Shown here piece after piece: positions 1-6,155 of a stretch of DNA of 6,990 bases. Every line of letters begins with the position of its first letter. The first letter of the stretch is position 1. Below the pieces are notes generated by a model. That model was not told the DNA's origin. It did no database searches and was given only the letters and a program-made list of their open reading frames with translations. Source of the stretch: Pseudorhodobacter antarcticus (GTDB taxonomy: Bacteria > Pseudomonadota > Alphaproteobacteria > Rhodobacterales > Rhodobacteraceae); the NCBI GenBank assembly GCA_945897655.1, contig CAMDHB010000185.1, forward strand, positions 1-6,990, given 5' to 3'. A program made the translations under genes and the position numbers.

Positions 1-126
1 GACGCCGCAAAGGCGCAAATGATGGAACGCGGCAAGGGCCGTGGGCAGCATGGCAAAGGCGGTCACGACGGCCATAAGGGTGACCACGACGGCCAAATGG
101 GCAAAGACGGTTCGAACGACAACTGA
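1..126 (+). CDS. C-terminal end of a His/Gly/Asp-rich protein (partial), possibly EF-hand family
   Basis: The frame is open from the first base and ends at TGA 124-126, giving 41 visible residues. It starts DAAKAQMMERGKGRG, and the rest is a low-complexity tail rich in Gly, His, Asp and Lys, with HDGH and DHDG repeats. The opening DAAKAQ resembles the helix that follows the last calcium loop of small periplasmic EF-hand proteins common in Rhodobacterales, but no complete EF-hand loop lies in the window, so that assignment is inference. The His/Asp-rich tail could bind divalent metals. That would fit the downstream sigma-factor and metal-sensor-like genes, although a strong hairpin separates them. 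The coding frame is well supported; the function is not. Confidence 0.6.
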   Translation, partial: DAAKAQMMERGKGRGQHGKGGHDGHKGDHDGQMGKDGSNDN

Positions 127-144
127 TCCGGAATGACTGCGTTG

Positions 145-186
145 TGTGGCGGGCAGGGTCTTTGCCCGCCACATGGTTTCTCTTGT
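145..186 (+). terminator. Rho-independent-type terminator after the His-rich gene
   Basis: A perfect 11-bp inverted repeat, TGTGGCGGGCA (145-155) and TGCCCGCCACA (163-173), encloses a 7-base loop. A T-rich run (tggtttctctt) follows. It lies 18 bases after the stop codon of the upstream gene and before the start codon chosen for the sigma factor. It probably ends or attenuates transcription from the upstream gene, so the sigma factor may have its own promoter between about 175 and 225, or may depend on read-through. The T run is interrupted, so termination may be partial. Confidence 0.75.
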
Positions 187-230
187 TGCCAGAACAGGGG
201 ACGACGCGTACTGCCAACGACAGGATGCAA

Positions 231-833
231 ATGCCACGCGACACTTTGGCCGATGTTTCAGACGAAACCTTGTTGGTTCTTTACGCCAACGGGGACCGCG
301 AGGCATCGCGCCGTCTGACGGCACGGCTTGCGCCCCGGATCCTTGGCTATGCGTTGCGGCTGGTGGCGGACCGGGCCGAGGCGGAAGATGTGACGCAGGA
401 AACCATGCTGCGGCTTTGGCAGGTGGCGCCCGATTGGCGCACGGGCGAGGCAAAGGTTTCGACCTGGGCTTACCGGGTTGTGACGAACCTTTGCACCGAT
501 CTGCGACGTGCCCGCCAACGCCGCCCGGCTGTGACGCTGGACGATGCGCCGGACCTGGCAGATGGGTCAAAGGGTGTCGTGGCGGGCATGATCGAGACGG
601 ACCGCATGGCGGCGCTGCAAGGTGCTCTGTCCCAACTGCCCGAGCGGCAGCGGCAAGCGGTGGTGTTGCGCCACATCGAGGGTATGGGCAATCCTGAGAT
701 TGCCGCGATCATGGAAATTGGCGTCGAGGCTGTGGAAAGCCTGACGGCGCGGGGCAAGCGGGCCTTGTCCGCCCTTTTGGCGGGGCGAAAGCAGGATCTT
801 GGCTATGACGGTGATGAAGAGGCAGAGGTGTGA
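231..833 (+). CDS. ECF-type RNA polymerase sigma factor
   Basis: This 200-residue protein has the two-domain layout of extracytoplasmic-function sigma factors, which direct RNA polymerase to a small stress regulon. Region 2 spans about residues 15-98 and includes AEDVTQETMLRLW (51-63) and the STWAYRVVTN helix (77-86). A variable linker follows, then region 4 (about 125-180) with LPERQRQAVVLRHIEG (136-151) and a helix-turn-helix at NPEIAAIMEIGVEAVESL (154-171). There is no region 1.1 or 3. The ATG at 231 is chosen because AGGA (222-225) lies 5 bases upstream; ATG 225 is possible. The longer GTG start at 144 would put the terminator hairpin inside the gene and adds unconserved sequence. The stop overlaps the next start (TGATG), so the sigma factor is probably co-translated with a membrane protein that may hold it inactive. 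Confidence 0.92.
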   Translation: MPRDTLADVSDETLLVLYANGDREASRRLTARLAPRILGYALRLVADRAEAEDVTQETMLRLWQVAPDWRTGEAKVSTWAYRVVTNLCTDLRRARQRRPAVTLDDAPDLADGSKGVVAGMIETDRMAALQGALSQLPERQRQAVVLRHIEGMGNPEIAAIMEIGVEAVESLTARGKRALSALLAGRKQDLGYDGDEEAEV

Positions 834-1183
834 TGATGCGGGATGATGATCTGGACCAGTTGTTTGCCGAAGCTGCAACACAGCAGATGGCGCCGTCTGA
901 CGCATTGATGACGCGAATTCAGGCCGATGCCGAGGCTTGGCAACCAAAGCCGCGCCCTGTCGTGGCACCGGCCCCCTCGCGCGGATGGTTGTCGGCGGTG
1001 GCTGATTGGTTTGGCGGGGGCATGTCGCTGGCAGGCATGTCGGCGGCGGCACTGGCGGGTTTGTTCCTGGGGATTGCGCAGCCCGTGCCGGTTGTTGCCT
1101 TGACGGAATTGCTGCGCGGGACCACCACATTGGACAGCCTGGACCTGTTGCCCACCGGTGGCGCACTTTGGACGTTGGAGTGA
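833..1183 (+). CDS. Small single-pass membrane protein, candidate anti-sigma factor
   Basis: I do not recognise a named family for this 116-residue protein. The N-terminal half (about 1-60) is acidic then proline-rich and should be cytoplasmic. One hydrophobic segment, about 64-83 (MSLAGMSAAALAGLFLGIAQ), could span the membrane, and a short C-terminal tail follows. Its start overlaps the sigma-factor stop by one base (TGATG at 831-835). GAGG at 825-828 is 4 bases from ATG 833 and 7 bases from ATG 836, so either may be used. A short cytoplasmic arm plus one membrane helix, encoded next to an ECF sigma factor and a periplasmic sensor-like protein, is the layout of CnrY-type anti-sigma factors. 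The anti-sigma role is therefore inferred from position and topology, not from sequence similarity. No zinc-binding ZAS motif (HxxxCxxC) is present. Confidence 0.8.
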   Translation: MMRDDDLDQLFAEAATQQMAPSDALMTRIQADAEAWQPKPRPVVAPAPSRGWLSAVADWFGGGMSLAGMSAAALAGLFLGIAQPVPVVALTELLRGTTTLDSLDLLPTGGALWTLE

Positions 1184-1187
1184 TGTT

Positions 1188-1700
1188 ATGACGGACCTGA
1201 CCCCACCCCCCGAAACCACAAACCGCAGCCGCGGTTTGAAAATCGCCCTTGCCGTTTCGGTGGCAATCAACCTTGCCGTGGCGGGCCTTGTTGTGGGGAC
1301 GGCCTGGCAGGGCGGTTATGGCGGGCGCGGCGACATGATGGTGCGCGATTTTGGCTTTGGCCCGTTTAACGATGCCTTGTTGCCCGAGGACAAGCAGGCG
1401 CTGCGCCAGTCGGTGATGGGCAAGATCGGGGATATCCGGGCAGCACGCCAGCAGATGGAGGCCGATGGCGCGGCCATTCAGGCAGCGTTGCGGGCGGATC
1501 CCTTTGACCCTGAAGCGTTGTCAGCCGCGCTGGACGCACAGGCGCAAAACATCGCCGGGCGGTTGCAGTTCGGCAGCGATGTGATCCGCGATTTCATACT
1601 GGGTCTTTCGCCCGAGGCGAGGGCTGCCTTTGCTGACCGACTGGACCAGCGGATGCGCCATGGACGGGATGACAACGACGGAGACAGATCGCGGGATTGA
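1188..1700 (+). CDS. Membrane-anchored periplasmic sensor-like protein (Metal_resist/CnrX/CpxP-like)
   Basis: This 170-residue protein has a short cytoplasmic N-terminus, one membrane helix (about 17-39) and a mostly helical periplasmic domain. That domain contains LLPEDKQALRQSV (64-76), a long amphipathic helix (about 77-103) and LSPEARAAFADRLDQRM (140-156). This resembles the four-helix hairpin of the periplasmic heavy-metal sensor/CpxP/Spy group, where the helices bind metal or misfolded protein. ATG 1188 is chosen because GGAG (1177-1180) sits 7 bases upstream; it lies 4 bases after the preceding stop, so the genes are coupled. In CnrX-type sensors several histidines bind nickel or cobalt. 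Here the only histidine is H158 in the charged tail, and there is no cysteine, so metal sensing is doubtful. The acidic/basic C-terminal tail is probably disordered. Confidence 0.82.
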   Translation: MTDLTPPPETTNRSRGLKIALAVSVAINLAVAGLVVGTAWQGGYGGRGDMMVRDFGFGPFNDALLPEDKQALRQSVMGKIGDIRAARQQMEADGAAIQAALRADPFDPEALSAALDAQAQNIAGRLQFGSDVIRDFILGLSPEARAAFADRLDQRMRHGRDDNDGDRSRD

Positions 1701-1743
1701 CCCCAAGGGTCCGCAGTTCAAAGCGGCGTGACGGGAGCCCGGC

Positions 1744-3132
1744 TCATGCGGCCCGGTGCAGGATGGTGACCATGTTGCGTCCGCTGGATTTGGATTTCAT
1801 CAGGGCGCGGTCGGCCTGATCCACGATCTCGGCTACGCCATGACCCCGGGTTTCGGGATCGTCGCCGCCACCGATTGTCATGCCGATGGAAATGGTGACG
1901 CTGATCCTTGTCCCATCCTCCAGAACGACGGGACTGCTTTCAGCCGCCTCGCACAGGCGTTTGGCGACGATGCTGGCGGCATCACGGTTTGTGGCGGGCA
2001 GGGCGATCAGGAACTCCTCCCCCCCGATGCGGGCCAGAAGATCGCTGGCACGCAGATTGACCGACAGGCGCGATGCCACCTCGACCAGAACGGCGTCACC
2101 TGCGGCATGGCCCCAGCGGTCATTCACGGTCTTGAACCGGTCAAGGTCAACCACCATCACGGCGAATTCCGTGTTGTCCTGCCGGGCACGGCTGGCGATG
2201 GCGTTCAACTGGGCGATGCCGTAGCGGCGGTTGTGCAAGCCCGTCAACGGATCGATCATCGCAAGGCGCAACCCGTCCTGCACCGAGGCGCGCAGGCGGT
2301 CAGCCTCGCGCTTGCGCTGAACCAAGGCGTGGAGGCGCACGGCAATTTCGGCCGCGTTGACCCCGGAATCGACCAGATCGCCTGCCCCAAGGTCGAAGGC
2401 CATTGCTGGAACCGGACTGGGCCCGGATTGGTTGAAAATGCAGAATGCGGCGTTGCGAGAGGTGTTGCGGCTGAGAAGGTCGGACATCACCCGCAGCCCG
2501 CCGCCGGGCGCATCAATATCAGCGTCAATAAGATAGACATCGGGTGCGCCATTTGCACTCTGATCGGCATAAAGATCCTCGTAAGCAAGGACCGTCAGGC
2601 GGTCAGATGTGTGGTTGGCCAGTTGTTTGCGCAGCCGCAACGCAGCCTCGGTCCGGTTGAACACCAGCGCCACATGGCCCGGCACCTCAAAAGCAGTGGC
2701 CGCTTCTGCCATGCCGAAAAGCCCCAACTCCCCCTCATGCGAGGAAAAGCCGCCGACAACCTGCCTTGCCCGCAATAGCCCGCGCAGGCGTGCGAGCAGG
2801 GTTTCATCGTCGATCGGGCGGCCCAGAAAGTCGGCAGCGCCGGCTTGCAGGGCGGCGAGGCGTTGTGAGGGGTCATGTTCAGAGGAGAACATCACAACCG
2901 GGATACGCCGTGTCAGGGGATTTTGCTTCAACCGGACAAGAACCTCGATCCCGGACATGTCGGGCAGGTTCAGGTCCAGCAAAACCAGATCGGGCAAGTC
3001 AGACTGGGCCAAGCGCAAACAGGTCGCGCCATCACCCGCCATAAGGGTGTTATACCCGGCCGTGGCCAGTTTGACCTTGAAGACGATGCGGTTTGTCGAC
3101 ACATCATCGACTATGAGTATCTTGCCGATCAT
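1744..3132 (-). CDS. pleD: PleD-like response regulator diguanylate cyclase (REC-REC-GGDEF)
   Basis: This 462-residue cytoplasmic protein should make cyclic di-GMP from two GTP when phosphorylated. Receiver 1 (about 1-122) keeps acidic D9/D10, phospho-acceptor D53 and S83. The usual conserved lysine is R105 instead (DFLGRP). The second receiver-like domain (about 150-275) is degenerate and probably serves as a dimer adaptor, as in Caulobacter PleD. The GGDEF domain (about 285-455) has DPLTGLHNRR (294-303), metal ligand D329, base-binding N337 and D346, and an intact GGEEF (370-374). The RxxD inhibitory site is R361/D364, five residues before GGEEF, so product inhibition is expected. Length and spacing match PleD closely. 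ATG 3132 is preferred over GTG 3147 because the receiver starts directly with it, although its ribosome site is weak. No divK-like gene is adjacent. It converges on the sensor-like gene 43 bases away. Confidence 0.93.
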   Translation of the reverse strand: MIGKILIVDDVSTNRIVFKVKLATAGYNTLMAGDGATCLRLAQSDLPDLVLLDLNLPDMSGIEVLVRLKQNPLTRRIPVVMFSSEHDPSQRLAALQAGAADFLGRPIDDETLLARLRGLLRARQVVGGFSSHEGELGLFGMAEAATAFEVPGHVALVFNRTEAALRLRKQLANHTSDRLTVLAYEDLYADQSANGAPDVYLIDADIDAPGGGLRVMSDLLSRNTSRNAAFCIFNQSGPSPVPAMAFDLGAGDLVDSGVNAAEIAVRLHALVQRKREADRLRASVQDGLRLAMIDPLTGLHNRRYGIAQLNAIASRARQDNTEFAVMVVDLDRFKTVNDRWGHAAGDAVLVEVASRLSVNLRASDLLARIGGEEFLIALPATNRDAASIVAKRLCEAAESSPVVLEDGTRISVTISIGMTIGGGDDPETRGHGVAEIVDQADRALMKSKSSGRNMVTILHRAA

Positions 3133-3163
3133 CGTGAAGACGTCCACTTTCCCACACCGCCGC

Positions 3164-3192
3164 TTGGCAAGTCTGGGCGCAACAAGTTAAGA
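3164..3192 (+). promoter_or_regulatory. Weak candidate promoter with an imperfect CtrA-like site in the divergent gap
   Basis: The 108-base gap between the divergent pleD-like and DUF3572 genes must hold promoters for both. On the plus strand TTGGCA (3164-3169) is five of six to a -35 box, but the segment 17 bases further (TTAAGA, 3187-3192) is a poor -10. TTAA at 3187 is followed after seven bases by TTTC, an imperfect match to the CtrA pattern TTAA-N7-TTAA. Both readings are weak and based on sequence alone; no convincing minus-strand promoter was seen. Confidence 0.2.
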
Positions 3193-3240
3193 AATCCTTT
3201 CTGAAGAAGAAATCAATTCGCTCAAACCCGAAGGGAAACC

Positions 3241-3546
3241 GTGGGCAAGTCTGTGGAAAACATGGGTGCTGCGCGAAAAGCAGCCGAAACGCTGGCCGCC
3301 GAGGCGTTTTCGTGGGTGGCGGGTGATGTGGACCGGCTTAACGCTTTCTTGGCGATGACCGGGGCCGCGCCGGCTGACCTCGTGCGAAATGTGGCCTCGG
3401 CTGCTTTTCTTGGGACGGTGCTGGATTATGTCCTGACCGAGGACCAACTGGTGATCGCGTTTTGCGACAGCCGTGGCCTGCCCTATACGGCGCCGATGCA
3501 GGCGCGCGCCCTTTTGCCGGGCGGTGAAAGCTGGAACTGGACCTGA
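3241..3546 (+). CDS. DUF3572 family protein
   Basis: This 101-residue, mostly helical soluble protein matches the alphaproteobacterial DUF3572 family by its pattern. An N-terminal helix (AAETLAAEAFSWVAGD, 13-28) is followed by a segment of the type RLNAFLAMTGAAPADL (30-45) and then FLGTVLDYVLTEDQLVIAF (54-72). No enzymatic residues or metal sites are evident, and the family has no established function that I can state. GTG 3241 is preceded by AAGGGA (3231-3236) at good spacing; GTG 3253 and ATG 3262 are alternatives, so the first eight residues are uncertain. The stop is separated by one base from the phosphatase start, so the two genes almost certainly form an operon. It is divergent from the pleD-like gene. 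Confidence 0.85.
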   Translation: MGKSVENMGAARKAAETLAAEAFSWVAGDVDRLNAFLAMTGAAPADLVRNVASAAFLGTVLDYVLTEDQLVIAFCDSRGLPYTAPMQARALLPGGESWNWT

Positions 3547-3547
3547 G

Positions 3548-4249
3548 ATGCTGGATGCGGTGATTTTCGACAAGGACGGCACGCTGTTTGACTTTCGGGC
3601 AAGCTGGGGGGCCTGGACGCAAAGCGTTCTGGCCGAATTTGCGCCCGACGCGGCCGAGGCGCGGCGGTTGGGGGCGGTTTTGGGATATGACCCTGACACC
3701 CAGACATTCACCCCGACCAGCCCGGTCATCGCGATGACCACGCCTGAAATCGCGGCCATTTTGCATGGGTATTTGACGGGGATCACGCTCGGTGCCCTGA
3801 ATGACCGATTGAACGCCCTGTCAGCCGCGGCCCCGATGCTGCCTGCCGTTCCGCTGCGCGAGGTGTTGTCAGCGCTGAAGGCCCTTGGGTTGCGCCTGGG
3901 CCTGGCCACCAATGACACCGAATACCCGGCACGGGTGCATCTTGAGCGGGCCGGTGTGCTGGACCTGTTCGACTATGTCGTGGGCTGCGATTCTGGCTGG
4001 GGTGGCAAACCTGCACCGGGGCAATTGCTGGAATTCTTGCGCCGGTTTGATCTGACGCCGTCCCGTGTTGCGATGGTGGGTGACAGCCGGCATGACCTTG
4101 AGGCGGGGCGTGCTGCGGGAATGCATGCGGTAGCGGTGTTGACAGGCATCGCCACGCGGGACGAGTTGGCTCAGCATGCCGATGTCGTGCTGGACAACAT
4201 CAGCGGTATAGCTGCCTGGATTGATGGTCGGGGCACCCCGGAAACCTGA
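3548..4249 (+). CDS. HAD-superfamily phosphatase, phosphoglycolate phosphatase-like
   Basis: This 233-residue cytoplasmic hydrolase has all four haloacid dehalogenase motifs. Motif I is FDKDGT with nucleophile D8 and general acid/base D10. Motif II is T121 in LGLATND, motif III is K154 in GGKPAP, and motif IV is GDSRHD with D179 and D183 for magnesium. A helical cap (about 15-95) between motifs I and II is of the C1 type found in Gph/YbiV-like phosphatases. It should remove phosphate from a small molecule; 2-phosphoglycolate is the usual annotation, but the substrate cannot be read from the sequence. The start follows the DUF3572 stop with a one-base gap, with GGA (3539-3541) six bases upstream. 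The start fits because HAD proteins begin a few residues before motif I. An inverted repeat begins at its stop codon. Confidence 0.92.
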   Translation: MLDAVIFDKDGTLFDFRASWGAWTQSVLAEFAPDAAEARRLGAVLGYDPDTQTFTPTSPVIAMTTPEIAAILHGYLTGITLGALNDRLNALSAAAPMLPAVPLREVLSALKALGLRLGLATNDTEYPARVHLERAGVLDLFDYVVGCDSGWGGKPAPGQLLEFLRRFDLTPSRVAMVGDSRHDLEAGRAAGMHAVAVLTGIATRDELAQHADVVLDNISGIAAWIDGRGTPET

Positions 4250-4307
4250 CGGCGCGCAAAAACGACGCATCTTCGTCGGTAACAGAGTGCGCGCCGTGGG
4301 GCGCTTT
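4249..4307 (+). promoter_or_regulatory. Nested and mutually exclusive hairpins between the phosphatase and mttB-family genes
   Basis: A perfect 10-bp inverted repeat, ACGGCGCGCA (4249-4258) and TGCGCGCCGT (4288-4297), encloses 29 bases. Inside these, CGACG (4263-4267) pairs with CGTCG (4274-4278). The right outer arm can instead pair downstream: GCGCC (4291-4295) with GGCGC (4300-4304), loop GTGG, followed by TTT. The two structures cannot coexist. The simplest reading is a terminator for the phosphatase operon. The alternative is a leader that chooses between a terminator-like and an anti-terminator-like form ahead of the methyltransferase gene, whose ATG is 35 bases downstream. It matches no riboswitch class that I recognise. 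Confidence 0.55.
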
Positions 4308-4341
4308 AGGTCATCTTCTGCCGAAATCTATGGAGAGACCG

Positions 4342-5898
4342 ATGAGTGACGATTCAAACCGGCGTCGCCGGGCCGGTGGCCGGGCTGGCAACAAGGAACG
4401 CGCAGGGTCTTCTGTCATAGATCAGATGCCGTGGCGCATCCCCGTCAACCCGGATCGTCCGACAGAACCGCTGGATGCCGACGGCGTTCAGGCCATTCAT
4501 CGGGGTGCGATGCGCATCCTTCGCGACATCGGGATCGAGTTTCTGAACCCGGATGCGGTGAAAATCCTGAAGCAGGCCGGATGCACGGTGAACGGCACCA
4601 ATGTGCGCATGGACGAAGACTTTGTGATTGAGATGCTGGCCCACGCGCCGGAAACCTTTACCATCACGCCACGTAACCCCGATCGGGAAGTGATCATGGG
4701 GGGCAAGCACATGCTGTTTGTCAACGTCTCGTCACCCCCCAACTCGTGGGATCTGGAACGCGGCAAGCGGTCTGGTGACTTTGAGACGTTCAAGGATTTC
4801 ATGAAGCTGACGCAGTATTTCAACTGCATCCACATCGCGGGCGGCTATCCGGTCGAACCGATCGACATCCATCCATCTGTCCGCCATCTGGATTGCCTGT
4901 ATGAAAAGCTGACGCTGACGGACAAGGTCGTGCATGCCTATTCCCTGGGGGCCGAGCGGGTCGAGGATGTGATGGAGATGGCCCGCATTGCGGGTGGTCT
5001 GTCCGAGGAGGAGTTTCAGGCCAAGCCGCGGATGTACACCAACATCAACTCGGTCAGCCCGCTGAAGCATGATTACCCGATGCTGGACGGCGCGATGCGT
5101 CTGGCGCGGCGCGGACAGCCCGTGGTGGTGACGCCGTTCACCTTGGCCGGGGCTATGGCGCCGGTGACCATGTCGGGCGCGGTCGCGCTGTCGCTGGCCG
5201 AGGCTTTGGCGGCGGTGGCCTTGTTGCAATACATCAACCCGGGTTGCCCGGTGGCGATTGGGACATTCACGTCAAACGTTGACATGAAGTCGGGGGCGCC
5301 CGCCTTTGGCACGCCCGAATACATGCGCGCGACGCAAATGACCGGGCAGTTGGTGCGCCATTACAAGCTGCCGCTGCGGTCGTCGGGTGTCTGTGCCGCG
5401 AACGTGCCGGATGGGCAGGCGATGTGGGAGACATCGAACTCGCTCTGGGCGGCCGTGCAAAGCCGCACCAACATGGTGTACCACGCGGCGGGCTGGCTGG
5501 AGGGCGGGCTGATCGCCAGCCCTGAAAAGTTCATCATGGACTGCGAAGTGCTGCAGATGATCCAGCGTTATTTCGAAGAGTCCACCTTTGCCACGACCGA
5601 GGACGACATCGCGATTGATGCGATCCGCGAGGTTGGCCCGGGTGGCCATTACTTCGGCTGCCAGCACACCCAGGACCGGTATCAGACCGCGTTCTACGCG
5701 CCCATGATCAGCGATTGGCGCAACTATGAGGCCTGGCAACTGGACGGCGCGCAGTGGACGACGGAACGGGCGCACCGGGTTTACAAGCAGATCCTGGCCG
5801 AGTTCGAGGCCCCGGCGATGAACGGGGATCATATGGAAGACCTGCGCCGCTTTGTCGCGCGGCGCAAACAGGAAGGCGGGGCGCCGACTGATTTTTGA
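4342..5898 (+). CDS. MttB-family (trimethylamine methyltransferase-like) corrinoid methyltransferase, without pyrrolysine
   Basis: This 518-residue protein belongs to the MttB/COG5598 family, whose members move a methyl group from a quaternary or tertiary amine to a corrinoid protein. Typical stretches include GAMRILRDIGIEFLNPDA (55-72), NSVSPLKHDYPMLDGAM (236-252), PFTLAGAMAPVTMSGA (265-280), VPDGQAMWETSN (355-366) and HAAGWLEGGLIASPEKF (381-397). The frame has no internal TAG, so it is not the pyrrolysine-dependent trimethylamine enzyme. It is nearer to the non-pyrrolysine members such as glycine betaine methyltransferase MtgB, but the substrate cannot be assigned. ATG 4342 is chosen because GGAGA (4332-4336) is five bases upstream; ATG 4330 is less well served. 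Residues 1-25 are Arg/Gly-rich and probably disordered. No corrinoid-protein or reactivase gene is adjacent in the window, so it appears to stand alone between two hairpins. Confidence 0.93.
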   Translation: MSDDSNRRRRAGGRAGNKERAGSSVIDQMPWRIPVNPDRPTEPLDADGVQAIHRGAMRILRDIGIEFLNPDAVKILKQAGCTVNGTNVRMDEDFVIEMLAHAPETFTITPRNPDREVIMGGKHMLFVNVSSPPNSWDLERGKRSGDFETFKDFMKLTQYFNCIHIAGGYPVEPIDIHPSVRHLDCLYEKLTLTDKVVHAYSLGAERVEDVMEMARIAGGLSEEEFQAKPRMYTNINSVSPLKHDYPMLDGAMRLARRGQPVVVTPFTLAGAMAPVTMSGAVALSLAEALAAVALLQYINPGCPVAIGTFTSNVDMKSGAPAFGTPEYMRATQMTGQLVRHYKLPLRSSGVCAANVPDGQAMWETSNSLWAAVQSRTNMVYHAAGWLEGGLIASPEKFIMDCEVLQMIQRYFEESTFATTEDDIAIDAIREVGPGGHYFGCQHTQDRYQTAFYAPMISDWRNYEAWQLDGAQWTTERAHRVYKQILAEFEAPAMNGDHMEDLRRFVARRKQEGGAPTDF

Positions 5899-5917
5899 TG
5901 TGGTTGCAGGCTTGACA

Positions 5918-5950
5918 AAACGAGGGCGTCCAGATGTGGGCGCCCTTTAA
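5918..5950 (+). terminator. Rho-independent terminator after the mttB-family gene
   Basis: AGGGCGTCC (5923-5931) pairs with GGGCGCCCT (5938-5946) over nine base pairs, including one G-T pair, around the loop AGATGT. It is preceded by AAAAC and followed by TTTAAA, and lies 24 bases after the stop codon. The A run upstream and T run downstream could also let it work weakly in the reverse direction, but no minus-strand gene ends here. Confidence 0.85.
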
Positions 5951-5994
5951 AGTATAACAAAATCAGTATGTTGGTGTGTCGGAATTCATCTGGC

Positions 5995-6006
5995 GTTAAC
6001 CATTTG
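5995..6006 (+). promoter_or_regulatory. Possible CtrA half-site upstream of the H-NOX-like gene
   Basis: GTTAACCATTTG contains TTAACCAT, which matches the left half-site seen in many alphaproteobacterial CtrA-bound regions. The second half, expected seven bases later as TTAA, reads TACG. It lies about 150 bases before the H-NOX-like start, in the 257-base gap after the mttB terminator. No convincing -35/-10 pair was found in that gap, and no FNR/Dnr box (TTGAT-N4-ATCAA) was seen. The short motif could occur by chance. Confidence 0.25.
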
Positions 6007-6155
6007 TACGACTATGACCAGCCGTTTTCTGCGAATGCCCCGGCAAGCCGATCACAATTTGACGTGGGCCATGGATCATACACAAAGCCAGCATGGATCT
6101 TGGCAGATTCTTAACACTTGCCCCGCAAGGTTCAGGCGGAACCGCGGGAGCCTGA

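Noticed and set aside
144..230. N-terminal extension of the sigma factor from GTG 144
   Set aside because: It would place a strong terminator hairpin inside the coding region, it has no good ribosome site, and ATG 231 with AGGA upstream begins just before region 2.
1701..1743. Possible terminator between the convergent sensor-like and pleD-like genes (CCGC 1711-1714 with GCGG 1723-1726)
   Set aside because: The stem is only four base pairs with an eight-base loop and no T run on either strand.
1756..2778. Long plus-strand open frame of 340 codons opposite the pleD-like gene
   Set aside because: It is a mirror frame of a well-conserved gene in GC-rich DNA; its translation shows no recognisable domain.
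5272..5832. Minus-strand open frame of 186 codons opposite the mttB-family gene
   Set aside because: It is antisense to a strongly conserved gene, and its residue composition looks like a GC-rich shadow.
5912..5958. TTGACA (5912) and TATAAC (5953) as a promoter
   Set aside because: The spacing of about 35 bases is far too long for a sigma-70 promoter, and the terminator stem lies between them.
6070..6099. Direct repeat CATGGATC, two copies 22 bases apart upstream of the H-NOX-like gene
   Set aside because: An eight-base repeat in a gap of this size is expected by chance about half the time; no dyad symmetry or known operator match was seen.
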